Source of the DNA: Gracilaria gracilis
Taxonomy: Eukaryota > Rhodophyta > Florideophyceae > Gracilariales > Gracilariaceae
Assembly (NCBI GenBank): GCA_030374805.1
Contig: JARGSG010000019.1
Span: forward strand, 496,001 to 560,000
Reading direction: 5' to 3'
Length of the DNA: 64,000 nt
A model generated the notes under the pieces. It did not search any database, was not told the DNA's origin, and was given only the letters and a program-made list of their open reading frames with translations. Each line of letters opens with the position of its first letter. Positions within the stretch are counted from its first letter, which is position 1. Shown in pieces: positions 29,051 to 40,280 of this stretch. Both the position numbers and the translations under genes were made by a program.

Positions 29051-30361
29051 TTACGCTGTTTTCCTCTTCTTCTTCTTCCTAGGCTTGTTTCTCGCTACAG
29101 CCATAGCGGTGTTCTCGACAGCTGCCCCTTGCCTCTGAGAAGTTTCGCGTGCCCAAGCTGGTCTTTCAAAGTCCTCTTCATTCATGTCGTTGTGCAAATA
29201 ACACCATTCCTTGGTCTCACCGTCATATCGAACAGGAGCGTTTTCCTCATAATGCAATCGATCAAGTGCTCCAGAAACAACGGTGTTCAACTGCTGGAAC
29301 GTCGCACCCTCTCTCACGTACTGACTATCCCTCAGGAGATCGCAGATATCCGCCCTTGTTCCCCGATTGTTGGTAAGCCTACTAGCAGCATCTCGAACAA
29401 TACAAAGGATTGTGACATGGCTGGGGCGTTCATTCCGGAGCAAAATATGTTCGCGAGGACGACCTCCATCAATTGCAGGGCCTCGTTTTAGCGGCCCCAC
29501 AATTGAATAACCCCATGGGTTGCGGTATCTGAACGCTTTCTCTGGCACCATATAACGCTGCGTCTCTTGGTTGCGGAAATCAAGTACCCTGTGCCAACGC
29601 GCAGCGTCCCACTCTTTCATGATGCTCGATCGCGCTGCAGCTTCAGCAGTGGCCTGAATTCTGTTCGGCAAAGCCTGCAAAGCGCCGCCTGTCTGCGTTA
29701 GATTGCCTCCAACAGCCGCCAACCCTGCCATGGCGTCTCCAGAATGTTCCAGACATGCTTTTCGAGCTAACAACCTTCTGATGGACCTGTTCTGGTATTC
29801 TCGCATAGCCATAATGTGGTGTCGCCTTTCAATAAGCGTGACTCTCAAACGCCATCTCTTCACTCTCGGATGTGTAAGACCAGCAGCAACTGAATCGAAA
29901 CATCTTTCACGAGGTGCGCCAAAGTACATGTCAACCCCAGAAACAAGCATCCGCGCGGTTTGTTCTTTCTCTTCTTCTGTCAAATTTCGCGGCAGATGCT
30001 GCCGCAAAGACTCTCGTTCTTCCTCTGAGAACTTGTCCCACGATTGAAGGTTGATGACGTCCCCAGCTTTCATTCCCAGAGCACAGCAGGCACCAATCTG
30101 CCCAATGTAGGTGTCAAGCAAGTTGCGCGTATATTCGTCGCCTGAACTGGCAACCACTTCCTCTTCATCAGCCTTACGCTTTCCAGTAGGCTTTTTCTTT
30201 CCCTTTCTTTTAGCGACGGGGGGTTTACCAGCAGTGGGCAGAAAAGGTGTGCGGGATAGGCCAAACATATCAAGACTCTTCATGGTGGATTCCCGCACAT
30301 TGTATTCGGAACGGGGTCTTCCTCCGCGCCCGCCGCGTCGCCTCGTCCCACGGAAAGGCAT
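29051..30361 (-). CDS. NFRKB: NFRKB/INO80G-like chromatin remodelling subunit
   Basis: A 436-aa protein from ATG 30361. The C-terminal half has the NFRKB winged-helix-like domain: PSHVTILCIVRDAASRL, GTRADICDLLRDSQYV, LNTVVSGALDRLHYEENAPV, RYDGETKEWCYLHNDMNEED and FERPAW. The middle region (QSWDKFSEEERESLRQHLPR) resembles the DEUBAD domain that binds and inhibits UCH37/UCHL5. Lys/Arg-rich tracts at both ends are likely nuclear-localisation signals. In animals NFRKB is an INO80 complex subunit; the role here is inferred from homology. It is much shorter than human NFRKB, keeping the two conserved modules. It is divergent from SDF2 across about 680 bp. Confidence 0.85.
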   Translation of the reverse strand: MPFRGTRRRGGRGGRPRSEYNVRESTMKSLDMFGLSRTPFLPTAGKPPVAKRKGKKKPTGKRKADEEEVVASSGDEYTRNLLDTYIGQIGACCALGMKAGDVINLQSWDKFSEEERESLRQHLPRNLTEEEKEQTARMLVSGVDMYFGAPRERCFDSVAAGLTHPRVKRWRLRVTLIERRHHIMAMREYQNRSIRRLLARKACLEHSGDAMAGLAAVGGNLTQTGGALQALPNRIQATAEAAARSSIMKEWDAARWHRVLDFRNQETQRYMVPEKAFRYRNPWGYSIVGPLKRGPAIDGGRPREHILLRNERPSHVTILCIVRDAASRLTNNRGTRADICDLLRDSQYVREGATFQQLNTVVSGALDRLHYEENAPVRYDGETKEWCYLHNDMNEEDFERPAWARETSQRQGAAVENTAMAVARNKPRKKKKRKTA

Positions 30362-31039
30362 CCTGGTGCAGAGGAGGTTTGAGTGAATGAAGGAGCAAGG
30401 ATGACCGAGTTCAACGGCGATTCTCCAATCAGCCAGGGATCGTTCCCAGAAGAATCGTTCGTATTCTTGGTGGTATCTCGTCGAAACAACTCATGTGGTG
30501 GAGTTTGAAAATTTTCAGGAAAGGTCTTTATCGATGGGCGTCCGGTTGCGTTGTTTGGAGGAAGCTTCCCGTTGGCCACGACGTGGAGCGGGGTTTGGTG
30601 GGGCGATGATCGCTGGTGTCGCTTCGTGCGCGCCCCCACGATTCTGATCCGGTCCACATGGTGTTCACGCTGTTCTCGTTGTCCACGTGATTCTTTTGCC
30701 AGCGCGTGCACATCAATCAATTTTGGCCAATCACATGATCCCGCGTCTGGATTCTGTGGCTGGCACTGGAACGGTTTGATTGTCTAAGCTGCTACGACAT
30801 TTGCCTTACAAGGCGATGAACTTGCCAATCGAACAGCATAAACAGAGGATAAGAAAGTTATCCACCTTCGTCACGCTCGAGTCTCTGCCGAACGCGGCAA
30901 ACGCCTTCGCGCTGAATCGAACAGGAGCAGCGATCAAAGGTCATATCATTAATATCCGTGGTATTGTATCGGCAAACAGCATCGTACTTCGAAAGAGGCT
31001 GGTTTTGTTCTGACTCATCATCGAAACCACGGCATAAAC
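30362..31039. promoter_or_regulatory. Divergent promoter region, NFRKB-like/SDF2
   Basis: A 678-bp gap between two divergently transcribed genes with no convincing gene of its own. No clear TATA box is placed relative to either start. The role is inferred from orientation only. Confidence 0.4.
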
Positions 31040-31678
31040 ATGAATGCTGGCAACTCTCTTTTTGTGTTGTCGCTTACATTTTTCTATTTGACTGTGTGTA
31101 ATGCCGACAAGGAAGTGGCAGACGTAACCTACGGTTCAACTATCAAATTGGAGCATATTCCCACCAAGTACAGACTACACTCGCATGACATCAAATACGG
31201 AACGGGTTCGCAACAGCAGTCAGTGACGGCGGTGAGCGACGCATCCGATTCCAATTCGTTTTGGGTTGTTAAGAGTGCACATAGTTCGGAATCCATCTCT
31301 TCTGGCAATGTCGTGAAATGCGGCGAGACCATCCGCCTACAGCACTTGAACACTGGGAAGAATTTGCACTCTCACAAACATCAGGCTCCGCTGAATCGCG
31401 ATTACGAGGTAAGCGCCTACGGGGTGCTAGAAGGCCGGTGGGCAGAAGGAGACACTGGTGATAACTGGGTGCTCCAATGCATATCACGTGGCGAAACTTG
31501 GAAGCGAGGGGCACAAGTTCGACTACATCACGTCGATACTGGGTACTTTCTTTCCACCAATTCGGCTTTGAAGTACACCCAAGTAATTGCGGGTCAGCAG
31601 CAAGTCAGCGCTTCTAGCCGGAAGAACCAAAATACAGTCTGGAAGACAAGCGAAGGGTTTTATATCGCTTCCCAGTAG
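31040..31678 (+). CDS. SDF2: SDF2-like MIR-domain ER protein
   Basis: A 212-aa protein: a signal peptide (about 1-22, hydrophobic LFVLSLTFFYLTV) followed by three MIR repeats. These contain the family signatures IKLEHIPTKYRLHSHDIKYG, SFWVVK, IRLQHLNTGKNLHSHKHQAP, DYEVSAYG and VRLHHVDTGYFLSTN. SDF2 proteins are ER-lumenal and work with Hsp40/BiP in glycoprotein quality control. MIR repeats are shared with protein O-mannosyltransferases, but there is no membrane domain here. There is no C-terminal HDEL-type signal, so retention would need a partner. Start and length are normal for the family. Confidence 0.93.
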   Translation: MNAGNSLFVLSLTFFYLTVCNADKEVADVTYGSTIKLEHIPTKYRLHSHDIKYGTGSQQQSVTAVSDASDSNSFWVVKSAHSSESISSGNVVKCGETIRLQHLNTGKNLHSHKHQAPLNRDYEVSAYGVLEGRWAEGDTGDNWVLQCISRGETWKRGAQVRLHHVDTGYFLSTNSALKYTQVIAGQQQVSASSRKNQNTVWKTSEGFYIASQ

Positions 31679-32045
31679 AGGTGATGAGGTACCATGGGAA
31701 CAAACCGTAACAAGAATAGCGAAATAGGATCGCTGGGGCTTTGCATTGGGTGTTGTCCGTTTGGTTTAGTATTACAGGGTCGTCCATTCCTAACTCAAAA
31801 CGGGAAAGCGGTCGCCTCAATCGGACTCATTTCCTTGAACGCCAATCTCACGAATCCCGGTTTGCCGGGGTGGCGATGAAGCCATGTGCGTACCTGAAGT
31901 TCAACCCGGTCGGTTTAGGATTTTAATGGAAAGAAATAGTTGCAAGCCTCCATTCGAGTGTCTCGTTCGATGCGAAGAGACCACGGTGTGCTGGACCGCA
32001 TACTAACATGTAACTTGAGAGACGACGTCGTGTTATCTCCGAATA
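31679..32045. other. Intergenic between convergent SDF2 and CURT1-like genes
   Basis: A 367-bp gap between convergent genes; presumably 3' UTRs. No gene, hairpin or repeat was recognised. Confidence 0.5.
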
Positions 32046-32579
32046 CTAACTTTCTGTCTCAGTGAGCTGCTCGGAGCGTATATTATTGACGACTGGACCC
32101 CGAATACCGGCTACAAATTCATCGACTTCATCACCGAGCCGTTTTCGCTCAGTGGCTGAGAAAAGATACTTTTTGAGGAACCAGAACAAATAAACTAAAC
32201 CGATCATGCGCAGCGCATCCGGCACAAATGGAAGTGACTCCAGAGCAATCACTGTAGCCGATAGAACAACGATGGATAGTATAATTCCGAACACAACACC
32301 AAAAACGTTCAAGTAGTACTCGGGTCGCGTTGCAAGATCGTCCAAGATTGCCTGTGCTGTGGCCGCAGCTCTTCCACCTGAACTGTCCCCCTCTGGGGCA
32401 AAGAAATCAAGGGGTGGGTCCGCAGTTTTTTTCTCCGGAGGTGCATCATCGGACATAAACACATGACGTCGTCTTCGAACTGCTTTTGACAACGGAGGTT
32501 GAGATTGGCTCAAACTCCTTGGCTGGGCGCCAAGCAAAAAAGAAGAAGAGCATGGTTGTAAAAAAGCGATGGTGTCCAT
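32046..32579 (-). CDS. CURT1/CAAD-domain thylakoid membrane protein
   Basis: From ATG 32579 this is a 177-aa protein. The N-terminal 40 residues, rich in Ser/Gln/Arg (ending KAVRRRRHVFMSDDA), look like a plastid transit peptide. The C-terminal CAAD module (about 85-165) has two adjacent membrane helices (VFGVVFGIILSIVVLSATVI; MIGLVYLFWFLKKYLF) followed by an amphipathic helix (RKRLGDEVDEFVAG). In plants and cyanobacteria CURT1 proteins bend thylakoid margins. Red algal thylakoids are unstacked, so the precise role is uncertain. The frame is open upstream without another ATG. It is divergent from TFIIA gamma. Confidence 0.8.
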   Translation of the reverse strand: MDTIAFLQPCSSSFLLGAQPRSLSQSQPPLSKAVRRRRHVFMSDDAPPEKKTADPPLDFFAPEGDSSGGRAAATAQAILDDLATRPEYYLNVFGVVFGIILSIVVLSATVIALESLPFVPDALRMIGLVYLFWFLKKYLFSATERKRLGDEVDEFVAGIRGPVVNNIRSEQLTETES

Positions 32580-33344
32580 AGTACCCTTGGTACGAGCTAC
32601 ACAGAATGTTTTAGGTCGTTTCAGAAGAGATCCTCTCACAAGAAGACTCTTCTTGCTGAGCTCGGTTCCCGGAAACTGTTTCAGGTACCAACGGTAACGC
32701 TAACTCAAGGGAATCGTAAAGTCTCACAAAGTACGAACACACTGTGTTCAACACAGATACTGCCGTAGATAGGCAATTGGATACGTATTCATTTCGTTTT
32801 GAAGTGGTTTGACGAATTTGATGGACTTTTTCTCTTGAAAATCGGGAATCCTTGCGGCCCGCAAGTCGCGGGCACCAGGTACCTTTTCGGTCCAAACTGT
32901 TGGACCACAGTGGAGGATACAGCGCAACCTTCCGTGAAGGTGGCTTTGAGTTAGTGCGACTTTCCCCCAACTCGAAGAGCAAGCCCGGCCTGAACGACGC
33001 AGCCCCGCCCACGCATTCGTTCGTCGCGCCACCTGATTCTGGAAAAGCTTCAGCCGAAGCTTTCTGGCTGGTGCTTACCGTACGTCTCGACGAGCCTACC
33101 TTCGGTATCTGTGAACACGGTGGTACAACGCATCTAATTCCAGTTTGTGTACGGCTTCGTCTCGGGCGTGCAAGTGAAACCTGTCTATCAATCCTCATAC
33201 CTGCCTTTTCACCGATTCCTGAGGTGGAAAACTAGCAGAATTCTGCTTCGCGACTGCTCCTTGAAGCCAACAGCCGCTCGGCAACCACAACCAACAAACG
33301 TTAAACATTCAGAGCCTCACCTTGAGCGGGCAGACTGCTACATC
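32580..33344. promoter_or_regulatory. Divergent promoter region, CURT1-like/TFIIA gamma
   Basis: A 765-bp gap between divergent genes. A minus-strand frame across it (32611-33198) has no recognisable similarity and I treat it as noncoding. Promoter function is inferred from orientation. Confidence 0.4.
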
Positions 33345-33662
33345 ATGGCCGGCGCTTTCCAACACTATCGCCTTTCCACCATTGGTAATGATCTTGTTGA
33401 CACGCTCGAAGAGCTTATAAAGAATGATATGTTTGACTCCGATTATAAGGATTTGGTCCTCGATCAGTATGAGAAGTCTATGATGGACGCGTTGGGATCA
33501 CAGGTGAAGACCAAGGCCACCATCCGTGGGGCAATAAAGCATTATCGCAATCACGATGATATTTGGACCTTCTATCTCAAAGAGATTGACGTCAAGATTG
33601 ACGGGAAGCATGTCAAGAGCAACCAGAAAACTGAGATGATGGCCGTTTCGAAGCGTGCGTGA
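33345..33662 (+). CDS. GTF2A2: Transcription initiation factor IIA gamma subunit
   Basis: A 105-aa protein from ATG 33345, matching TFIIA gamma (TOA2) end to end. The N-terminal four-helix part reads QHYRLSTIGNDLVDTLEELI, and DQYEKSMMDALGSQVKTKAT. The C-terminal beta-barrel part has IRGAIKHYRNHDDIWTFYLK, IDVKIDG and a short basic tail. It pairs with TFIIA alpha/beta to stabilise TBP on TATA DNA. No introns are needed. TFIIF beta lies about 3.2 kb away. Confidence 0.97.
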   Translation: MAGAFQHYRLSTIGNDLVDTLEELIKNDMFDSDYKDLVLDQYEKSMMDALGSQVKTKATIRGAIKHYRNHDDIWTFYLKEIDVKIDGKHVKSNQKTEMMAVSKRA

Positions 33663-34191
33663 GAGTATTTTCGTTGTTCCGATCGTCATCCTCTCATTTG
33701 AGCGCGTTTCCTTCCATCCATGCTTGCTACGATTCGGACTTACCAGCCGGACTGCGTCCCCATGAACTTCGAAACCTCCCAACGCTGTTTCATTGATGTA
33801 AATACACCTTGTGCGACTTCTGAACTAACAAACCTCATGGTCTAGATGTTTTAGATTCCACCCCTAGTTGGGCACCCAAGGCATAGCGATATGTATAGAG
33901 ATATAGTTGTTGAACTCTGTACTAACATCGAAACTAACTCCACCTGCCAGCTTCTTCGAAAGTATCTCTCACTCGCGCTCGAGAAAGATACAAAAGCTGT
34001 TCCTCAGTTTCTCTATAGTTCTCACGCATTATAATCAAGATGATGGCCTTTATTCATACTTTGAATTTCAAAGAGTGATGAGGGCCTCTTTCTCACAGTG
34101 CGTCTGGAGTTCACAAGGGCATGAGCTTCACACTTTCCAGAGAGACAGTAACTACGTAAATGCGCTACACGAACGTTTCATATGAACTAGT
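33663..34191. other. Intergenic, no gene seen
   Basis: A 529-bp gap between the TFIIA gamma stop and the stop of the convergent membrane-protein gene. Only short unconvincing frames are present; 3' UTRs are likely. Confidence 0.5.
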
Positions 34192-35760
34192 CTAGTCTCC
34201 AGATGCATGCACAGCAGATATATTTGAAGCTGAAGGTGGTCTAAACTGATGTACAGTCTCCCGTGAAGTTTCTCTCGCCTTTCCCTTTGGGAACGAACAC
34301 GAGGCGCTTTCCCTTTTGAAAACTGTTTCATACAGAACGAAGGAAAGTACTGCAGTGTACACAATATATGTCCAGACATCCACTTCTAGTCCCTCTGCCC
34401 TCAGAGACTGTCTCTGGGATCGAACGAGAAAGTGAACCCCGATGGTGGTCACCACCAAAAAGTGAGAAACGGCGCCCTGTCCCCGAACTTGTATCACGTT
34501 GTAGATATGGAGCATGACGTAAAAGAAATAAGTGAATCCATGCATAACCAAAACAGAGTTGAAGACGTGAGCGTTTTGAAGCCTGAACGTTTGCAGAACG
34601 TCCACAGAGCCAAGCATCATCGCCACAAGACAACCCCCAGTTATCATGAAAAAGTAAAATGTTCCAAGGATAATCCAGTTAGTCCTTGATAACCGTGAAA
34701 TACCTTTCCTTATCCTAGTCAAGAGACTCAGTGCAATCACTAGCGGACATAAAAAGACAGTGTAGGACACAAACCCTGAATAGAAAGGATAGTTCGTCAG
34801 CGAAGTTTGGCGCTTCAAACCTCTTGATACGACACTCGCGACTTCGTTGTTAATAGTTGCAAGCTTTTCGATACCATCAAGCACTGGCTCAACTACGTAT
34901 CCAGTACCTTGCATGATGGCATCGAGCACGATAGGGTTCATTGTTCCCTTCACGGAATTTTCTACCCAGTGCTCTAGCCCATGTTCCCGAAAGTTTTCCG
35001 CAAGCTGTGCCTTGTCTTTAAGCATGTTAGTGTACTTCTTCTTGAGCTTTTCTATGAAGGAATTAGCATCCTTAGTTTGAGACTCCAACTGCCTCAAAGT
35101 TTCATCTTGAAGAACACTGTGCGTTTGAAAGAAATTAAGGTCGCGTTCAACGCGGAGTCTGGCCCGATGAGCGTTCTCCCAAGATTGGGAAAGACCATTC
35201 CGCCTCCTTAGTGCTTCGTGGTATTTATCACCTGCCTTCAAGTCCAAATTCTGAAGAGATTCTCGAGTAATGGCCAAGTCGTGATGACGCCGAAGGAGTG
35301 CAGTAATCTTCATCATCAAATTTCGGCGCTGCTTCTCCTCATCTAACTCAAATCGAGTGTTTGATGACTCCTTGTGATCATTGGCATCCCTTTCGTTGTT
35401 CACCTGATGAGTTTGAACACGGTTTTTGATTCCGACCTCTTCAGCACCTCCAGATTTCAATTTTCCATCCCCATCTGTCTCCTCTGAGGGTTCTTTTCCA
35501 TTCTTTGACAGAGGCCCGCGTCCTTCAGGATGAGGTAGTCTCTTTGAGCTGCGTAACTTTATATGATTAACGACTGATTTTTGTTCCACGGTTCCTTTCT
35601 CGGCCCCTTGACGACCGGGAATGATGCGCAGACCTCGACTCTGCGAACGCAAGGACGTAGCAAGAAGGCCATGCTTTTCCGAAGATTGCGAATAAGCCTC
35701 TGCCGACGTTAGAAGGATGAAAAAGATGAACAAGACCCCAATATGATGAATGAAAGCCAT
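34192..35760 (-). CDS. Secretory-pathway coiled-coil membrane protein, unknown family
   Basis: A 522-aa protein from ATG 35760. It has a signal peptide (IGVLFIFFILLTSAEAYS), then a basic, low-complexity lumenal stretch (about 25-130), then a long charged helix or coiled coil (about 130-255; RRNLMMKITALLRRHHDLAI, DNSFIEKL-like heptads). A C-terminal membrane domain follows with five to six hydrophobic helices (FYSGFVSYTVFLCPLVIALS, NWIILGTFYFFMITGGCLVA, HGFTYFFYVMLHIYNVIQV, HFLVVTTIGVHFLV, VWTYIVYTAVLSFVLYETVF). I do not recognise the family. The layout would suit an ER/Golgi or surface protein with a lumenal stalk. Confidence 0.75.
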   Translation of the reverse strand: MAFIHHIGVLFIFFILLTSAEAYSQSSEKHGLLATSLRSQSRGLRIIPGRQGAEKGTVEQKSVVNHIKLRSSKRLPHPEGRGPLSKNGKEPSEETDGDGKLKSGGAEEVGIKNRVQTHQVNNERDANDHKESSNTRFELDEEKQRRNLMMKITALLRRHHDLAITRESLQNLDLKAGDKYHEALRRRNGLSQSWENAHRARLRVERDLNFFQTHSVLQDETLRQLESQTKDANSFIEKLKKKYTNMLKDKAQLAENFREHGLEHWVENSVKGTMNPIVLDAIMQGTGYVVEPVLDGIEKLATINNEVASVVSRGLKRQTSLTNYPFYSGFVSYTVFLCPLVIALSLLTRIRKGISRLSRTNWIILGTFYFFMITGGCLVAMMLGSVDVLQTFRLQNAHVFNSVLVMHGFTYFFYVMLHIYNVIQVRGQGAVSHFLVVTTIGVHFLVRSQRQSLRAEGLEVDVWTYIVYTAVLSFVLYETVFKRESASCSFPKGKARETSRETVHQFRPPSASNISAVHASGD

Positions 35761-36810
35761 GATCTCTCCAGCCCTCCTCTATTAACGAAGGCTTGGCGTG
35801 GGAAGGATTGAATGAATGAGTCTCGGTTGGCTTCCTACTTTCAGTGCTTGACCGTAGAACTGCACCTAGATGACGAGGTAAACGCTACCCAATCGCAGTA
35901 ACGGTTTAATGGAAGGAGTTTCGAAGATTGAAGTGAGGATGTTGATCTGTTTCTGGGAGAGGGCAAACTTTACCAGTTTCGCGCGAGAGGTAGTAAAAAT
36001 GGTCCGTTGCGAGCAGGAGAGGGGATGTAAAAGAAGAAATCCCAATCGCTGTTGCTCTTAGAAGGGAAACATTCGGATCTCTCCTTATAATGCAACTGAC
36101 GGCAGAATGGGCACACAGTTTTCAGAATAGGCAACTCAAGAATAACTTTCTGATAAACACCATACTGGGTAGCAGAGGAGACTGAGAACGAATACATCAC
36201 TGATGTTACACTACATCTTTCATCCCCGTGACCCCACAGCCTTCAGTTCGGCACGTCGCACTGGCTTGACTGAAGTCATAGTTGTTCAATAATCTGAAAG
36301 ACAATCACAAAATTCTGAACGTTAACAATTGCTTACGTCGTTCTTGTGCGTGGCAGGTGAACCAAGTTGCAAGTTGCATTTACATTTTCGTCTGGGGAAA
36401 GAGAGCTTGTTCAATTGAGCCAATTGCGCCTCGAGCCAGGAATCAACCTGAGCTATCCTTCAAGGATACTCTCAAACTCATCGAACTTCTATCAGGGTGA
36501 CAGGATTTCGGAAGTCCGCGGTATCGAAAGCAGATCTCGAATGGAGTAATCACCATGACAAGCTGAGCGGTTCGAACCTTTCCTTTGATACGAAGACGTA
36601 TATGTGTACTCGCTAGAACTGACAAAGTTATAGGAAATCCAAAGTGCTCGAGAGTAATGGCCTTGGTGTCTTCTGCGTTCCTTGAACTCGGAACCTCTTT
36701 CGCGCTGACGAAAGATATTCTTCGGTAATGCAGAGCATAGAAATACGCTGAGCAACGCATAGTTCACTTGGTTGACAAAATGCGTTGTATATGCAGAGAG
36801 CTAGTGTGCT
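35761..36810. other. Intergenic, no clear gene
   Basis: A gap of about 1 kb. Minus-strand frames at 36443-36767 overlap each other in different phases, and one contains a plausible beta-strand stretch (ITLEHFGFPITLSVLASTHI). This could be a small spliced gene, but I cannot identify one. Confidence 0.4.
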
Positions 36811-37779
36811 TCAAGACCTTGTCTTTTTCGAGGCCTGGTTGTCTTGCTCCTGCTCTCGTTTTCGTTTTTTAATTTGTTCCATTTGAGCAATACGATGATC
36901 ATCTAACATCTGGCGCTTCTGCTGACGTTGTCTCTCTGTCTTGAGTTCATCCTTAAGCTCATACCTCCCCGAAAAAGGACCTGACTTAATGTAAGCGCAC
37001 ACGTCGTTCATAATTGAGCGAATTCTTGAGACGGGCTCGGCTACGGAGCGAGCAAGCTCTTCAGCGGTATAATGCGGCTTGGCTTCGAATGACTGAAAGA
37101 TGCTCTTTTCAAGCATGGCACGCCACTCGCCTTGAGGCACATCCAAATGGCGACGAGATGCTTCTTTCTGTCGTTTTCGTTCTTCCCGTTGTTTAGCTGT
37201 CTCCATCATGGTCTGCGGTCGAAGTGCATCGCGTTCAGCAGCCTTCCTCGATTTGTCGTCCATTCGCAGTAACTGTTTCGCGTGCGTGTTCGCTATTCTA
37301 GTTCGTGCCTTGTTCATCCTACGATACGTCTGACTCATTTTAGGTCTGGCTATACACTGGTACATCGCAGTTCCTTCCACCTTCATGTCAGGCTTCTCTC
37401 CTGTGCGGCTTCCGCTGAAGATCATAATATTAGGCTTGTCAGCCTGTATCTCTAGCTCAAACTCGTTGACCGCGATTTGGCCAGTTTTCGTCGGCACAGG
37501 TTGCTTGTCCAGAAAGATGCGCGGCGCATTCGGATTGTTTAGCGAGTTTGAGGGAGGACTCGGCACCTTTTTCTGAGAGCTGGTCGGAATTCGAAGGCGA
37601 CCGATAGTTCCGTGTCGCGGGTCCTCAAATTGTTGTGCTAGAAACGTTGGCATGCGCACTAAATACACTTGTACGTCTTTGTTCGCTGTATCCGTTTCGC
37701 CGATTAGGTCGGAGGTGTCGGGTTCGTTGGCGGTATCGCTAGTGCGACGCCTTGACTTCGATTTTCCTCTCCTTGACAT
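36811..37779 (-). CDS. GTF2F2: Transcription initiation factor IIF beta subunit (RAP30)
   Basis: A 322-aa protein from ATG 37779. The N-terminal dimerisation part starts at VQVYLVRMPTFLAQQFEDP and includes IGRLRIP and FELEIQ. The middle has MYQCIARPKMSQTYRRMNKA. The C-terminal winged helix has LEKSIFQSFEAKPHYTAEEL, VSRIRSIMNDVCAYIKSGPF and YELKDELK. A Lys/Arg/Gln-rich tail follows. With TFIIF alpha it loads RNA polymerase II at promoters. The frame stays open 17 codons upstream without an ATG. It is divergent from ADH3 across about 490 bp. Confidence 0.93.
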   Translation of the reverse strand: MSRRGKSKSRRRTSDTANEPDTSDLIGETDTANKDVQVYLVRMPTFLAQQFEDPRHGTIGRLRIPTSSQKKVPSPPSNSLNNPNAPRIFLDKQPVPTKTGQIAVNEFELEIQADKPNIMIFSGSRTGEKPDMKVEGTAMYQCIARPKMSQTYRRMNKARTRIANTHAKQLLRMDDKSRKAAERDALRPQTMMETAKQREERKRQKEASRRHLDVPQGEWRAMLEKSIFQSFEAKPHYTAEELARSVAEPVSRIRSIMNDVCAYIKSGPFSGRYELKDELKTERQRQQKRQMLDDHRIAQMEQIKKRKREQEQDNQASKKTRS

Positions 37780-39548
<1,769 letters not shown>

Positions 39549-39608
39549 AAAGAAGTGATCTGTTCGACTGTCCACGAATATGACAAAGCGAGTAGATTTG
39601 CGGTTGTT

Positions 39609-40280
39609 TCATTCCTGATCGTTTAGCTTTTCCTTGAATGACTCATCCCATGCGTTCAGGTCGTTTACTGTTCGCGAGGGTTGTTTGCGATGCCCGCTCT
39701 CTGGGCTGATATCGCTTTTCTTGAGCTTATTTCTTTGTGAGCCGCTTGGTATGGCAATACGAAAAAACTCATCGAAATCAAAGACTGCGGACACAGCAGT
39801 TCCTGACACAAATAATAGATACGGGATGAAGCCCGTGTTCTGGTGCGAGTTAGAAAAGTTCCATATGAACGCGTCCGTCAACGCAGAACTCATGAGAGAA
39901 GCAAGAGAGCAAAGCCACAGAGGAACGTCGTTTTCTCGACCAAGAAAGAAGTATAAAGCACTCCAGGCTGTGATTATAGGCCCTCCAGCAACTGCTGTGA
40001 CCAGTGAAGTAAGAATGAACGCAAATTCAGTATTCTGGAGCTCCCTCTTTTTGGCTTTCGGTTCAATGAAACTCTGAGCCGTGTTCAACTCTTCGGGTTG
40101 GCCAACGTGTCTCGGAACGGAGTTTCCGGTATTGTTTTCCTCTTTGCACATAGACGCGCTCCGTCGAACTGCAATGGGCGTGCCTTGACACCGACATGGT
40201 AATCCTTCAATGTTAGATTTGTGACTCCTTGGGAATTCTCGCATGAAGACTGAGTTTACAAAGCCATAACTTGACCTCAT
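39609..40280 (-). CDS. Putative organelle-targeted small membrane protein
   Basis: A 223-aa protein from ATG 40280. The first 50 residues are Arg/Ser-rich and poor in acids, like a plastid or mitochondrial transit peptide. Three or four hydrophobic segments follow (AFILTSLVTAVAGGPIITAW; YFFLGRENDVPLWLCSLASL; FIPYLLFVSGTAVSAVF), then a polar Lys/Ser/Asn-rich tail. I do not recognise the family. It is convergent with ADH3, with a 60-bp gap. Confidence 0.65.
   Translation of the reverse strand: MRSSYGFVNSVFMREFPRSHKSNIEGLPCRCQGTPIAVRRSASMCKEENNTGNSVPRHVGQPEELNTAQSFIEPKAKKRELQNTEFAFILTSLVTAVAGGPIITAWSALYFFLGRENDVPLWLCSLASLMSSALTDAFIWNFSNSHQNTGFIPYLLFVSGTAVSAVFDFDEFFRIAIPSGSQRNKLKKSDISPESGHRKQPSRTVNDLNAWDESFKEKLNDQE

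Noticed and set aside
32611-33198. Minus-strand 195-codon frame between CURT1-like and TFIIA gamma
   Set aside because: No recognisable similarity; overlaps the 5' end of the CURT1-like gene in another phase and occupies a divergent promoter gap.
36560-36600. tRNA gene suggested by GGTTCGAACC
   Set aside because: The flanking bases do not form a T-arm stem, and no anticodon or acceptor stem could be placed.
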